In this document: in pieces, positions 32,745-41,141 of the stretch
How the letters are laid out: each line of letters opens with the position of its first letter
Numbering within the stretch: position 1 is the stretch's first letter
NCBI RefSeq assembly: GCF_042662125.1
Contig: NZ_JBHSXL010000009.1
Span: 186,001-250,000, forward strand
Direction: 5' to 3'
Origin: Halopenitus salinus
GTDB taxonomy: Archaea > Halobacteriota > Halobacteria > Halobacteriales > Haloferacaceae
Length of the DNA stretch: 64,000 nt
Position numbers and translations under genes: made by a program
The notes under the pieces: generated by a model
Told to the model about the DNA's origin: nothing
Databases searched by the model: none
The model's input: only the letters and a program-made list of their open reading frames with translations

Positions 32745-34169
32745 TCACTCGCGTCCGTTCCGGATCGCGGATTCGTCGTCGGCCCCCGCCTCGCCGTTTC
32801 GCTCCGCGATCCGGTCCGCCACCTCGCGACCGGCCACGACGCCGCCGTTCAGCGAGCGTTCGGGGTACTGCGCGCGGCTCGCCATGCCGGCGTAGTAGAC
32901 CCCGGATAGCCTCTCGTCCGCCAGATCGTAGGGGATCACGGTCTCGAGGTAGCCGCGCTCGTAGACGGGCGCCGCACGCGGGTTCCGCGAGATACGGACC
33001 TCGCGCACCCGCTCGCGGGAGAAGTCCGGGAAGAGCTCCTCGATCCCCGAGATCCACCGATCGGAAAGCGCGTCGTCGTCCTCCTGCCAGTTTCGCTCCT
33101 CTGGCGACTGGACGTAGCTGGCGACGTAAAGCAGATGGTCGCCGCCGTATCGCTCGGGCGGAACGAAGTTGGTGTGTTCGATCAGCGCGCCGAAGGGCGC
33201 CTCGTCGGCCACGTTGAGCCAGTAGGTGTTCGAAAGCGGCTCGTCCATCGTGAGGACCGCACAGACGGCCCCCTGGAAGTCGATCGCACACCGATAGCCG
33301 GTGAGATCCTCGAGCACGTTCGGCATCGCCGCGACCACGACGCCGTCGACCTCGCGGGTCGTCGTTCCCGCCGGCGTCTCGACGGTGATCGTCTCGACGG
33401 CGCCGTTCCCCACCGCCGCCTCCGCGTCCGAGTCGTCGATCGGCTCTGCGGTCGCCTCCGCTTCGCCACCGGAGAATCCGACGTCCGTCACCCGCGCGTT
33501 CGTGGTGACGTGCTCGCGTCCCACGGCGTCGACGAGGGCGTCGAGCAGGACCGCGAAGGAGCCCTCCAGGTAGCCGAGCACCTCGCCGCGAAGCAGGTCG
33601 CGCTCCCCGCGGAACTTGATCCGGCCGAGCAGCCAGGCCGCCGAGACGTCCTCCTTGCGGTCGCCGAACTTCGCGTCGAGCAGCGGCTCGAAGAACCCCT
33701 CGTAGACGCCGCGGGTCGTGTGCTCGATCAGGAACTCGCGGACGGGAACGTCCTCGAAGTCGCTCAGGTCCTCGTAGGTGTCGAACGCGGGGAGCCCGCC
33801 GCGTAGGTCGACCTCCTTCGTCAGGGCCGCCAGTCGGAGGGTGTCGTAGGTGCTCAAGTGGGGATACGCGAGGATCTGCCAGGGCGTATCGAGCGGGTGA
33901 ACCACGCCGTCGACGTAGTAGGCGTTCCTCCCGATCCGCCACTCGATCCGGTCTTCGATCCCGAGTTCGGCGGCCAGCTCGAGGATCGTCTCCTCGGACC
34001 GCGAGAGGTGGTGGTAGAAGCGCTCTATCGGATCGCCGTCGGTCTCGTAGACGCCGGCCAGCCCGCCGACGTCGTCGGAGGCCTCGTAGACGTGGGCGTC
34101 GATCCCGTGCTGTCGGAGGCGATGGGCGGCCGCGAGCCCGGCGATTCCGCCCCCCACGACTGCGTACAT
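32745..34169 (-). CDS. FAD-dependent oxidoreductase (amine oxidase / phytoene desaturase superfamily)
   Basis: A 474-residue flavoprotein. The N-terminal dinucleotide-binding motif MYAVVGGGIAGLAAAHRLRQ starts at residue 1, followed by the VYEASDDVGGLAG second half of the FAD site. The C-terminal FAD motif YYAGMASRAQYPERSLNGGVVAGREVAD is also clear. It belongs to the COG1232-like group, which includes protoporphyrinogen oxidase and carotenoid enzymes; the substrate here is unknown. There are no membrane segments. The minus frame stays open upstream into the symporter gene, but the FAD motif fixes the ATG at 34169. Confidence 0.85.
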   Translation of the reverse strand: MYAVVGGGIAGLAAAHRLRQHGIDAHVYEASDDVGGLAGVYETDGDPIERFYHHLSRSEETILELAAELGIEDRIEWRIGRNAYYVDGVVHPLDTPWQILAYPHLSTYDTLRLAALTKEVDLRGGLPAFDTYEDLSDFEDVPVREFLIEHTTRGVYEGFFEPLLDAKFGDRKEDVSAAWLLGRIKFRGERDLLRGEVLGYLEGSFAVLLDALVDAVGREHVTTNARVTDVGFSGGEAEATAEPIDDSDAEAAVGNGAVETITVETPAGTTTREVDGVVVAAMPNVLEDLTGYRCAIDFQGAVCAVLTMDEPLSNTYWLNVADEAPFGALIEHTNFVPPERYGGDHLLYVASYVQSPEERNWQEDDDALSDRWISGIEELFPDFSRERVREVRISRNPRAAPVYERGYLETVIPYDLADERLSGVYYAGMASRAQYPERSLNGGVVAGREVADRIAERNGEAGADDESAIRNGRE

Positions 34170-34234
34170 ACGAATTCGTGGGCGCGAGTCGCGTAAGTGC
34201 GTTGTGGAGTCGGAGCCGTCGGTCGTCTCTTCCG

Positions 34235-35728
34235 TCAGTCCGCGGTCACGTCGAATCGGGAGGCGTTCTCGTCGTCGACGTGGTCGGTCGCGAGCGAGAC
34301 GACGACGACGAGCACGGCGGCGAGCGCCATCAACCAGAGCGCGACGTCCCAACCGCCGTAGGTCCCCGGCAGGGCCAGCCGAACGTCGACGAACGGCAGC
34401 GGAACGGGCTCGAAGACGTGCGCGAGGTAGACGATCTGAGGGATCGAAATGGAGACGATCATCCCGGTTCTGGTCGTTCGATCCCAGTAGAGGGCGACGA
34501 TGACCGCCGGCGCCAACAGGGCGAATCCGGAGAAAGCGGTGTCTCCGACCTCGATGAGGGTTCCGGGACGCGTGAGGCTCGCCAGGAACGCGAGCGTCGC
34601 GAAGACGGCGACGCCGATACGGGCGACCCACGCCTCGCGCGTTTCGCTCGCGTCGGGGGTGATGAAGGGCCGATACAGGTCCCGGGTGAAATACGACGAC
34701 CCCGAAAGCAACATCGAGTCCGAGGAGGACATCATCGCGGCCATCGCGCCGGCGATCACGAGCGCGGCGAACCAGACCGGGGTGTACTCCCGAAGGAGCA
34801 CCGGGAGGACGTTCGCGCCCTCGGGGACGTCGATCGGGAGGCCGGCCGCCCACGATCCGAGCATGAACGCCGGGACGAACAACAGGAGCACGAGCACCGG
34901 CCACAGCGCGAAGGACCGCTTGAGCACCCGGGCGGAGTCGGCGACGAAGAACCGCTGGTTGATCTGCGGGAACATCGTCACGCCGAATGCGATGGTGACC
35001 GCGGAGGAGATGATGAACTGCGGGGTGTAGGTCCCGCCGCCGAGCGAGGCGAACTCGGGGTTCGCCTCGACCATCGCGCCGGTGGCGGCCTCGGGCCCGC
35101 CGACCGCGGCGAGCACCCACGCGACCGCGATCCAGACCACGGAGAGCATGAACAGCCCCTGGATCGTGTCGGTCCAGGCGACGCCGCGCATCCCCGCGAG
35201 CATCACGTAGACGATCATGAACGCGGTGATGAGCGCCGCGCCGCCCCAGTAGGGGATCGCCCCGTTCGTCAGCCCGGCGATCGCCTCGCCGGCGCCCATC
35301 TGCTGGAGCATCACGTACGGAAACAGCCACAGGAGGCTGATGCCGGCGACGAGCGCACGAAGCCCCGGCGATCCGAACCGATCGCCGAGCATCTCCCCGA
35401 GCGTCACGTAGCCGTGGCGTCGGCCGACGAGCCACTGTTTGAAGCCGATCACGTACCAGAGGATCGCGAAGATCACACCGTCCATCACGCCCATCACGAG
35501 GATCCACTCGGGGCCGGCGGCGTACGCGAGGTTCGGCCCTCCGAAGAAGGTGAACGCCGAAAGCAGCGTCGCGAACGTGGTGAAAAGCAGCACGAGCGTC
35601 CCGATCGACCGGCTCGCGAGGTAGTAGTCCTCGGCGCCCGACTCGGCGACCCGATAGGCGAAAAGGCCGATCGCCAGCGCGACGAGCAGGTAGCCGACGA
35701 CGATGCCCATCTCCAGGACGGCGCTCAC
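34235..35728 (-). CDS. Sodium:solute symporter (SSF family)
   Basis: A 497-residue membrane protein with about thirteen hydrophobic segments and SSF signatures: FAYRVAESGAEDYYLASRSIG near the N-terminus, TFFGGPNLAYAAGPEW, and the central FVIAGAMAAMMSSSDSMLLSGSS with conserved Ser residues of the sodium site. It couples Na+ entry to uptake of an organic solute; pantothenate, acetate and proline are candidates in the family. A GTG start at 35728 overlaps the stop of the small DUF3311 membrane gene (GTGA), the typical two-gene arrangement for this kind of symporter. Confidence 0.92.
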   Translation of the reverse strand: MSAVLEMGIVVGYLLVALAIGLFAYRVAESGAEDYYLASRSIGTLVLLFTTFATLLSAFTFFGGPNLAYAAGPEWILVMGVMDGVIFAILWYVIGFKQWLVGRRHGYVTLGEMLGDRFGSPGLRALVAGISLLWLFPYVMLQQMGAGEAIAGLTNGAIPYWGGAALITAFMIVYVMLAGMRGVAWTDTIQGLFMLSVVWIAVAWVLAAVGGPEAATGAMVEANPEFASLGGGTYTPQFIISSAVTIAFGVTMFPQINQRFFVADSARVLKRSFALWPVLVLLLFVPAFMLGSWAAGLPIDVPEGANVLPVLLREYTPVWFAALVIAGAMAAMMSSSDSMLLSGSSYFTRDLYRPFITPDASETREAWVARIGVAVFATLAFLASLTRPGTLIEVGDTAFSGFALLAPAVIVALYWDRTTRTGMIVSISIPQIVYLAHVFEPVPLPFVDVRLALPGTYGGWDVALWLMALAAVLVVVVSLATDHVDDENASRFDVTAD

Positions 35729-36012
35729 GGTCCCTCACCCCCCGGATCGCCTCCGGACGTCTCGAAGGAGCCGGCGTCGACGTCGTCTCCCCGACCCCGG
35801 TCGACCTCCGGATCGAGGCCCATCCCCCGGTCCCACGCGCCGGCCGCGAACCGGCGGAAACAGGCGGCGGCGAGCACCATCCAGCCGACGTGCCACCACA
35901 GCCAGATCGGCAGTCCCGCGACGATCGCGTCCGTCCCCCACATGAACCACGGCACCGAGAACGCGACGAGCACCGCGAAGACGGGGATCCAAAGCAGGTC
36001 TCGCGACGTCAT
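35725..36012 (-). CDS. DUF3311 small membrane protein
   Basis: A 95-residue protein with two hydrophobic segments (LLWIPVFAVLVAFSVPWF and LPIWLWWHVGWMVLAAACF) and a disordered acidic C-terminal tail. DUF3311 proteins are the usual upstream partner of SSF symporters and are thought to be a helper subunit. Four bases overlap with the symporter, which shows translational coupling. The frame is open to 36150, but the first 46 codons have no membrane character, so the ATG at 36012 is chosen. Confidence 0.85.
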   Translation of the reverse strand: MTSRDLLWIPVFAVLVAFSVPWFMWGTDAIVAGLPIWLWWHVGWMVLAAACFRRFAAGAWDRGMGLDPEVDRGRGDDVDAGSFETSGGDPGGEGP

Positions 36013-36345
36013 TTGGTGTAACCCTCTCCGTGACCGCCGTAAATGTATCCCTCCAGGTACCGTTTGCGTCCGTTTCGCTCGGACGACGTCCCGTGGGTCG
36101 GTCGCGATGCGATCGCCATCGTTCATGGTCCGATCGCGGTCGCTCCCCACGGATCCGTTTCCAAACCGACCGAATCCGTTTCTACACCGACATGATCGGC
36201 GGTACGACAGCTATTTCCGCCCCACCGACGTATATAAACAGGATGACGGACCAGTCCGTCAGTTCACGATCGACGCCGGGATCGCGACGCGTCGCGTCCC
36301 GTCCGTCGCCATCACGATCACCATCACTCACGAGGGTTCGAAGCC
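36013..36345 (+). promoter_or_regulatory. Divergent intergenic region carrying the dnaG promoter
   Basis: A 333-bp interval with no credible gene on either strand. A clean TATATAAA box is at 36231-36238. About 6 bp downstream, TGACGGA (36244-36250) and TCCGTCA (36255-36261) form a perfect 7-bp palindrome around CCAG, exactly where RNA polymerase would start. The remaining ~85 nt would be an unusually long leader for dnaG in a leaderless-rich genome. The left part, 36013-36220, shows only degenerate GC-rich sequence and presumably holds the promoter of the DUF3311/symporter pair. Confidence 0.6.
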
Positions 36346-37734
36346 ATGGAAGACACAGCCAAATACCTCATTCACGCGACCATCGCCGCCGACGGCGTCG
36401 TCGAACGGTCCGACGTCGTCGGGGCGGTCTTCGGCCAGACGGAGGGTCTGCTCGGGGAGGAACTCGACCTCCGGGACCTCCAGCAGGCCTCGAAGGTCGG
36501 TCGCATCGACGTCGCGATAGAATCGGAGAACGGACAGTCGTTCGGGGAGGTGACCGTCGCCTCGAGTTTGGATAAAGTCGAGACGGCGATCCTCGCCGCC
36601 GCGCTGGAGACGATCACCCGGGTCGGCCCGTGTCGGGCCTCCGTCGAGGTCACCCGGATCGAGGACGTCCGCGCGACCAAACGGCGGGAGGTCGTCGACC
36701 GCGCGAAGGAGCTTCTCGCCGGCGGATTCGAGGAGACGGCCCTCTCGAGCGACGAGGTGTTAGAGGAGGTCCGCGACGCGGCCCGCGTCGAGGGCATCGA
36801 CGAGTACGAGGACCTGCCGGCGGGTCCCCGCGTGGCCGACTCCGACGCGGTCATCGTCGTCGAGGGGCGCGCGGACGTGCTCACGCTGTTGGAGGCCGGC
36901 ATCAAGAACGCCGTCGCGGTCGAGGGGACGAACGTCCCCGACGCCGTCGCCGATCTCACCCGGGATCGGACCGTCACGGCGTTCCTCGACGGGGACCGCG
37001 GCGGCGAGTTGATCCTCCGCGAGCTGAGCCAGGTCGGCGAGGTCGATTACGTCGCGTTCGCGCCGGCCGGCCGATCGGTCGAGGACCTCGACCGCAGCGA
37101 GGTGCTCGAGGCACTTCGCGGCAAAGTTCCACACGAGACGCTGGCCGACGAAGCTGACGTCTCCGAGGCGATCGAGGGCCCTCGAGCGGGGTCGCCGACG
37201 ACTGAGAACGGGTCGGCGACCCACGCGGATTCCGCCATCGAACGCGGATCCGCCACCGACGATTCCGGACCGAACGAGACGGAGGACGTGGACGCCGGTG
37301 ACCCCGCCGGCGACACCGACGACGTTCGACCCGCGGACGAGTTGAAGGACTCGAGCGGGTCGGACGACGTGGACGAGCCGGACGAACCGAACGAACGGAA
37401 CGACACCACGGAGGACGGCGAGACCGAGATCACCGACACGATCGAGGCACACGCGAGCGAGATCGTCGGCGGGGACAGCGGCCGCGCCAGGCTCCTCGAT
37501 GCCGACGGCGGCGTCGTCTCGGAGGTCGAGGCCGCCGACGCGTTCGACGCGCTGGAGGACGCCGACGACGCCCCGCACGCGCTCGTCGTCGACGGGGAGA
37601 TCTCCCAGCGGCTCCTCGATCTCGCGGCCCAACGCGGCGTGTCCCAGCTTCTCGGCCGCAGCGAGGGATCGTTCGTGAAGCGTCCGGTCGGAACGCGGAT
37701 CCGGACGCTCGACGACCTCCGAATCGAGGCCTGA
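36346..37734 (+). CDS. dnaG: Archaeal DnaG-like primase / exosome-associated protein
   Basis: A 462-residue archaeal DnaG. The N-terminal domain (MEDTAKYLIHATIAADGVVERSD) precedes a TOPRIM domain with VIVVEGRADVLTLLEAGIKNAVAVEGTN and AFLDGDRGGELILREL. The archaeal protein can act as primase in vitro and binds the RNA exosome through Csl4. A long acidic, Asp/Glu/Ser-rich linker (about 280-365) is followed by a small C-terminal domain (LLDADGGVVSEVEAADAFDAL to the end). The linker is expanded over methanogen DnaG, as in other haloarchaea. Start ATG 36346; promoter at 36231 with a palindrome at the expected start site. Confidence 0.93.
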   Translation: MEDTAKYLIHATIAADGVVERSDVVGAVFGQTEGLLGEELDLRDLQQASKVGRIDVAIESENGQSFGEVTVASSLDKVETAILAAALETITRVGPCRASVEVTRIEDVRATKRREVVDRAKELLAGGFEETALSSDEVLEEVRDAARVEGIDEYEDLPAGPRVADSDAVIVVEGRADVLTLLEAGIKNAVAVEGTNVPDAVADLTRDRTVTAFLDGDRGGELILRELSQVGEVDYVAFAPAGRSVEDLDRSEVLEALRGKVPHETLADEADVSEAIEGPRAGSPTTENGSATHADSAIERGSATDDSGPNETEDVDAGDPAGDTDDVRPADELKDSSGSDDVDEPDEPNERNDTTEDGETEITDTIEAHASEIVGGDSGRARLLDADGGVVSEVEAADAFDALEDADDAPHALVVDGEISQRLLDLAAQRGVSQLLGRSEGSFVKRPVGTRIRTLDDLRIEA

Positions 37735-37740
37735 TCGGAG

Positions 37741-37848
37741 CGAGGTGCCGGGGTCGGTCGAGGCATCCGGATCGAGCGAGGTGCCGGGGTCGGTCGAGGC
37801 ATCCGGATCGAGCGAGGTGTCGGGCTCGATCTAGGCGTCCGGATCGAA
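37741..37848. repeat. Three-copy 36-bp minisatellite at a gene end
   Basis: Copies at 37741-37776 and 37777-37812 are identical; the third (37813-37848) is diverged and runs into the last codons and stop of the acetyltransferase gene (minus strand). The pattern suggests that the coding 3' end was duplicated outward into the gap between two convergent genes (dnaG and the acetyltransferase). Confidence 0.9.
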
Positions 37849-38370
37849 CCGATAACACAGCGCGTCCCGCTCGCCGTACTCGTTCGGCCGTCGTTCCGCC
37901 GCCTCGAAGCCGCAGGACTCATAAAGCGATCGGGCCGCGTCGTTTTCGACCGCCACGAGCACCGACAGCGTTCCCGGACTCCCCGTGATCGCCGCCTCGA
38001 TGAGTTCGCGTCCCCGTCCCGTTCGGCGGTTCGCCGGATCGACGACGACCTCGGCCACGTGTCGGTTGTCGCCCCCGTCGACGTGGAGAAGGTAGCCGGC
38101 CACCGGGGACGGCCGGTCGGCGGCGTCGGAATCGGCGGTCGAGCCGCCACGCTTCGATGGGCCGGACTCGGGTACGGTCGAGACCAACACGTTCGCACCG
38201 CCCGCGGCGTTCAATCCCATCCCGAGGAGATTCGGCGATGGGCGATCGAGGTGTCGTTGGAGCCGGATCACTGCGGCGGCGTCCGACTTTCGGACGGGAC
38301 GCACGCGCACACCGGTGACTGGGCGATCCGCCGTGGGGTCTCGCCGGGCGCCGTTGCGGCGATCGGTCAT
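37831..38370 (-). CDS. GNAT N-acetyltransferase
   Basis: A 179-residue acetyltransferase. After a 22-residue Arg/Asp-rich lead it shows VRVRPVRKSDAAAVIRLQRHL, a long acidic insert, then motif A AEVVVDPANRRTGRGRELIEAAI, and SVLVAVENDAARSLYESCGFEAAE with a final YGERDALCYRFDPDA. This is RimI-like in its C-terminal half, but the substrate is unknown. It is the second gene of a minus-strand pair: its ATG overlaps the stop of the DUF92 gene. Its own stop codon lies within the last copy of a 36-bp tandem repeat. Confidence 0.85.
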   Translation of the reverse strand: MTDRRNGARRDPTADRPVTGVRVRPVRKSDAAAVIRLQRHLDRPSPNLLGMGLNAAGGANVLVSTVPESGPSKRGGSTADSDAADRPSPVAGYLLHVDGGDNRHVAEVVVDPANRRTGRGRELIEAAITGSPGTLSVLVAVENDAARSLYESCGFEAAERRPNEYGERDALCYRFDPDA

Positions 38371-39683
38371 CCGATCACGAGCGGCGTGGACGCCGCGGCG
38401 ACGATGGCCCCGGCGAGCGTGGCGAGCAGGTTCACCGCCTGATTGCCGATCCGGTCGCCCTCGATCAGCGCTCCGAGCAGGCTGTCGACGGTCATGCCGA
38501 GGAAGCCGGCGGCCGTGACGACGGCGCCGCCGACGAGTCCGGGTCCGATCGGCATCCCGAACGCCGCGAGCGCGCCGACGAGCAGCGCGCCCGCCAGTCC
38601 GGCGAGTTCCCCCTGGAGCGTGACCGCGCCGTCGGTCCCCGGCGACACGGGCTCCAGGGTCGTCACGAGCCGCGGCCGCTCGTAGAGCCCGCCGATCTCG
38701 GAGGCGAGCGTGTCGGCCATCGCGGTCGAGACCGCGCCGGCGAACGCCAGCGCGAAGACCGCGCCGTGGACGGACAGGTGGACGGTCGCGGCGTACCCCA
38801 CGACCGCCGCAAGCGCGACGGCGGAGTTGGCGAGGACGTTACTCGTTCCGCGGGCGCCCTCGTTCTCCTGGGCGACGCCGCGTTCTGCCTTCCGGTCGAA
38901 CCGGAACTTCGAGGCGAGTCCGCCGATCGCATAAAACGAGATGAGGACCAGAAACCACCCGACGTCACCGAGAATGAGCGTGAGAAGCCCCAACAGGACG
39001 CCGGTCAACATGCCCGGCACGGATGCCGTTCCGAGCGCGTAGGAGACGTATCCGAGCGCGACCGTGACCGCGAGCGCGAACGCGATCCCCTCGACGGTCA
39101 CCCCGACGGCGAGCGCGTCGAACAGCCACAACAGGAACCCGACCGAGATCATCACGATCGGGTCGTCCCGGGCCAGCAACATCGCACGCAACAGCGCCGC
39201 GGCGAGCGCGCCCACCGCGGCCAGGAACGTGAATCGGGGGAAGTCGAGCGCTCCGCCCGTCTGGAGGACGATCGCCGTCTGCGCGAGGACCCCCGCGACG
39301 GCCCCGACCGCGACGAAGGCGGTCGCGTGGAGGAACTCCTCGTCGGTCACGGAGCGCGCGATCTGTCGACCGAGGTTGCCGACCGCGAGGAGGATCACCG
39401 CGGCGGCGTAGACGCGGACGGGCATCGCGACCCGGGGGATCGTCGCGAACAGCCCGAGTCCGGCCGCCGCCAGCGCGAACCCGGCCAGACCGTTGAGTCG
39501 ACGGTCCCGCCTGTCGCCGGGACGCGCGAACAGCTCGAAGGCGGGACCCTCGCGGATCGCGAACGCGGCCGCCCCGGCCACGACGAGAAACGGGACCGCC
39601 GCCGCCACGCCGAGCGCGGGCGCGAGGAGCGAGAGCAACGCTACGGCGGCGAATCCCCCCGCACGTCGGATCCTCGAGTGCAC
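38367..39683 (-). CDS. DUF92 integral membrane protein
   Basis: A 438-residue protein with about twelve hydrophobic segments and the DUF92 (TIGR00297) core: YAIGGLASKFRFDRKAERG, VLANSAVALAAVVGYA, STAMADTLASEIGGLY and the final MTVDSLLGALIEGDRIGNQAVN. Plant relatives (VTE6) phosphorylate phytyl-phosphate, so a polyprenyl-phosphate kinase role is plausible. The N-terminal half (~210 residues) is an extra membrane region beyond the bacterial length. It is divergent from a cis-prenyltransferase-like gene (39839), which strengthens a link to polyprenyl lipid metabolism. Confidence 0.88.
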   Translation of the reverse strand: MHSRIRRAGGFAAVALLSLLAPALGVAAAVPFLVVAGAAAFAIREGPAFELFARPGDRRDRRLNGLAGFALAAAGLGLFATIPRVAMPVRVYAAAVILLAVGNLGRQIARSVTDEEFLHATAFVAVGAVAGVLAQTAIVLQTGGALDFPRFTFLAAVGALAAALLRAMLLARDDPIVMISVGFLLWLFDALAVGVTVEGIAFALAVTVALGYVSYALGTASVPGMLTGVLLGLLTLILGDVGWFLVLISFYAIGGLASKFRFDRKAERGVAQENEGARGTSNVLANSAVALAAVVGYAATVHLSVHGAVFALAFAGAVSTAMADTLASEIGGLYERPRLVTTLEPVSPGTDGAVTLQGELAGLAGALLVGALAAFGMPIGPGLVGGAVVTAAGFLGMTVDSLLGALIEGDRIGNQAVNLLATLAGAIVAAASTPLVIG

Positions 39684-39838
39684 GTTCGCGGATACCTCCG
39701 ACGCTCACTTAACCCTCCCGACATCGCCCACCGCCGGAACCGCCCGGTACCCCCGATCGTCGGGAGCCGCCTATCGGTCGACGGCGGTCGACGTGCCGGA
39801 CCCGCGAGTTTTTGCCCATCCACGGTCTGGTGGGCCAC

Positions 39839-40447
39839 GTGGGGCTCTACGACACCTACCTCGCGGTTCGCTATCGGCTTCGCGACGGCGACGCCCCCGG
39901 CCACGTCGCGGTCGTGATCACCGAACGCGACCTGCTTGAGCAGGGCGCCTACGACACCCTCGAGCGGTTCCTCCGGTGGGCGTTCCGCTACGGCGCGGAG
40001 CGGGTGACCGTGCTCGTCTCGGTCCTCGACGAGGCGGTCGTCTCGACGCTCGAGCGCGAACTCCGCGATCTGGAGACGCCACGCGAGGTTGCGATCCGGG
40101 GCCCGACCGACACCGAGCGCGCGGACGCGCCGATCCGGGTGAGCATCGGACTGGGCGGAAAACGGGAGTTCGCGGAGGCGGTCCGCGACATCGCCGCGGA
40201 CGTGGACGCCGGCGAGATCGAACCGGAAGACGTCGACGAGTCGACGATCTCCGAGCGGCTCGTGTTCCCGGCCGAGCCCGACCTCCTGATCAAGACCGGT
40301 GCCGAACGCCTCTCGGACTTCGCGATCTGGCAGTCGGTCTACTCGGAGCTGTACTTCACGGACGTCAACTGGCGCGACTTCCGCGAGCGGGATTACCTGC
40401 GCGCACTCATCGACTTTCGGAACCGGAAGCGGCGGTTCGGAACCTGA
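39839..40447 (+). CDS. Undecaprenyl-diphosphate-synthase-like protein lacking the catalytic motif
   Basis: A 202-residue homologue of cis-prenyltransferases. The fold is recognised from the C-terminus (ERLSDFAIWQSVYSELYFTD, FRERDYLRALIDFRNRKRR) and LIKTGAERL. The canonical HxxxIMDGNxR active site is replaced by HVAVVITERDLLEQ, so the catalytic Asp and the diphosphate-binding Arg/Asn residues are missing. It may be a regulatory or scaffold paralogue, like the NgBR subunit of eukaryotic cis-prenyltransferase. Start is uncertain: GTG 39839 (VGLYDTYLAVRY) fits homologues best, with GTG 39830 and TTG 39812 as alternatives. Divergent from DUF92. Confidence 0.78.
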   Translation: MGLYDTYLAVRYRLRDGDAPGHVAVVITERDLLEQGAYDTLERFLRWAFRYGAERVTVLVSVLDEAVVSTLERELRDLETPREVAIRGPTDTERADAPIRVSIGLGGKREFAEAVRDIAADVDAGEIEPEDVDESTISERLVFPAEPDLLIKTGAERLSDFAIWQSVYSELYFTDVNWRDFRERDYLRALIDFRNRKRRFGT

Positions 40448-40572
40448 TCGAGAACGGAAGCGCACCCCGGACCCTGATCGGGCTGGAAGCGAAATCGGAA
40501 ACGGCACCTCAAGAGCCGTTCCGATCTCGAACGGGTCGTCGGTCTTATCGGAGTTCGGGCCCAACCGCCGCC

Positions 40573-41058
40573 GTGTCCCGTCCCGACGAGGTGATCGTGA
40601 GGGAGGCCGTCCGGGCCGATCTGCTCTCCGTCTTCCGCATCGAGCGGACGGTTTTTTCGGATCCATGGCCCTACGACGCCTTCGAGCGGCTGCTTCGCGA
40701 GCCGGCGTTCCTCGTCGCCGAACGGGAGCCGGACTCGGCGATCGTCGGCTACGTCGTCGCCGACGTGACGCCGAACTACGGCCGCGACATCGGACACGTG
40801 AAGGACATCGCCGTCCGCCCGGACGAGCAGGGGAGGGGGTTCGGCGGCCGGCTGCTCGCCGCCGGGCTCTCCAGGCTCCGGATGCAGGGCGCCTCGGTCG
40901 TGAAACTCGAGGTCCGCAAGGGCAACGAGCGCGCCCAGTCGCTGTACCGCTCACACGGGTTCGAGACGCTTCGACGGGTGAACCGCTACTACCAGGACGG
41001 CGAGGACGCGATCGTGATGGTACTCGATCTCGAGGCGTGGGCCTCGGAGTCCGGCTGA
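40573..41058 (+). CDS. rimI: Ribosomal-protein alanine N-acetyltransferase
   Basis: A 161-residue GNAT enzyme of the RimI/Naa10-like group that acetylates the N-terminus of ribosomal and other proteins. Motifs: IERTVFSDPWPYDAFERLL at the front, GHVKDIAVRPDEQGRGFGGRLL (acetyl-CoA), VVKLEVRKGNERAQSLYRSHGF and the C-terminal VNRYYQDGEDAIVMVLDL. Start GTG 40573; no credible ATG exists in the open frame. It lies 125 bp after the UppS-like gene and 83 bp before pepF, apparently separately transcribed from the latter. Confidence 0.88.
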   Translation: MSRPDEVIVREAVRADLLSVFRIERTVFSDPWPYDAFERLLREPAFLVAEREPDSAIVGYVVADVTPNYGRDIGHVKDIAVRPDEQGRGFGGRLLAAGLSRLRMQGASVVKLEVRKGNERAQSLYRSHGFETLRRVNRYYQDGEDAIVMVLDLEAWASESG

Positions 41059-41141
41059 CCCTGGAATCCGAACAGCAGTGGATTCGTCGAGACGCGCGTC
41101 GGTTGGGAACCTTTAGGGCCGACGACGCCGTCTCGAACCGT

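Noticed and set aside
32745..35738. One continuous minus-strand frame spanning the FAD oxidoreductase and the symporter
   Set aside because: The FAD-binding motif fixes the oxidoreductase start at 34169; the upstream part is an out-of-frame reading of the symporter gene, not a fusion.
34178..36520. A 780-codon open frame on the plus strand opposite the symporter region
   Set aside because: It is antisense to a clear SSF symporter, its composition (Arg/Asp/Glu/His runs) is typical of shadow frames in GC-rich DNA, and it has no domain.
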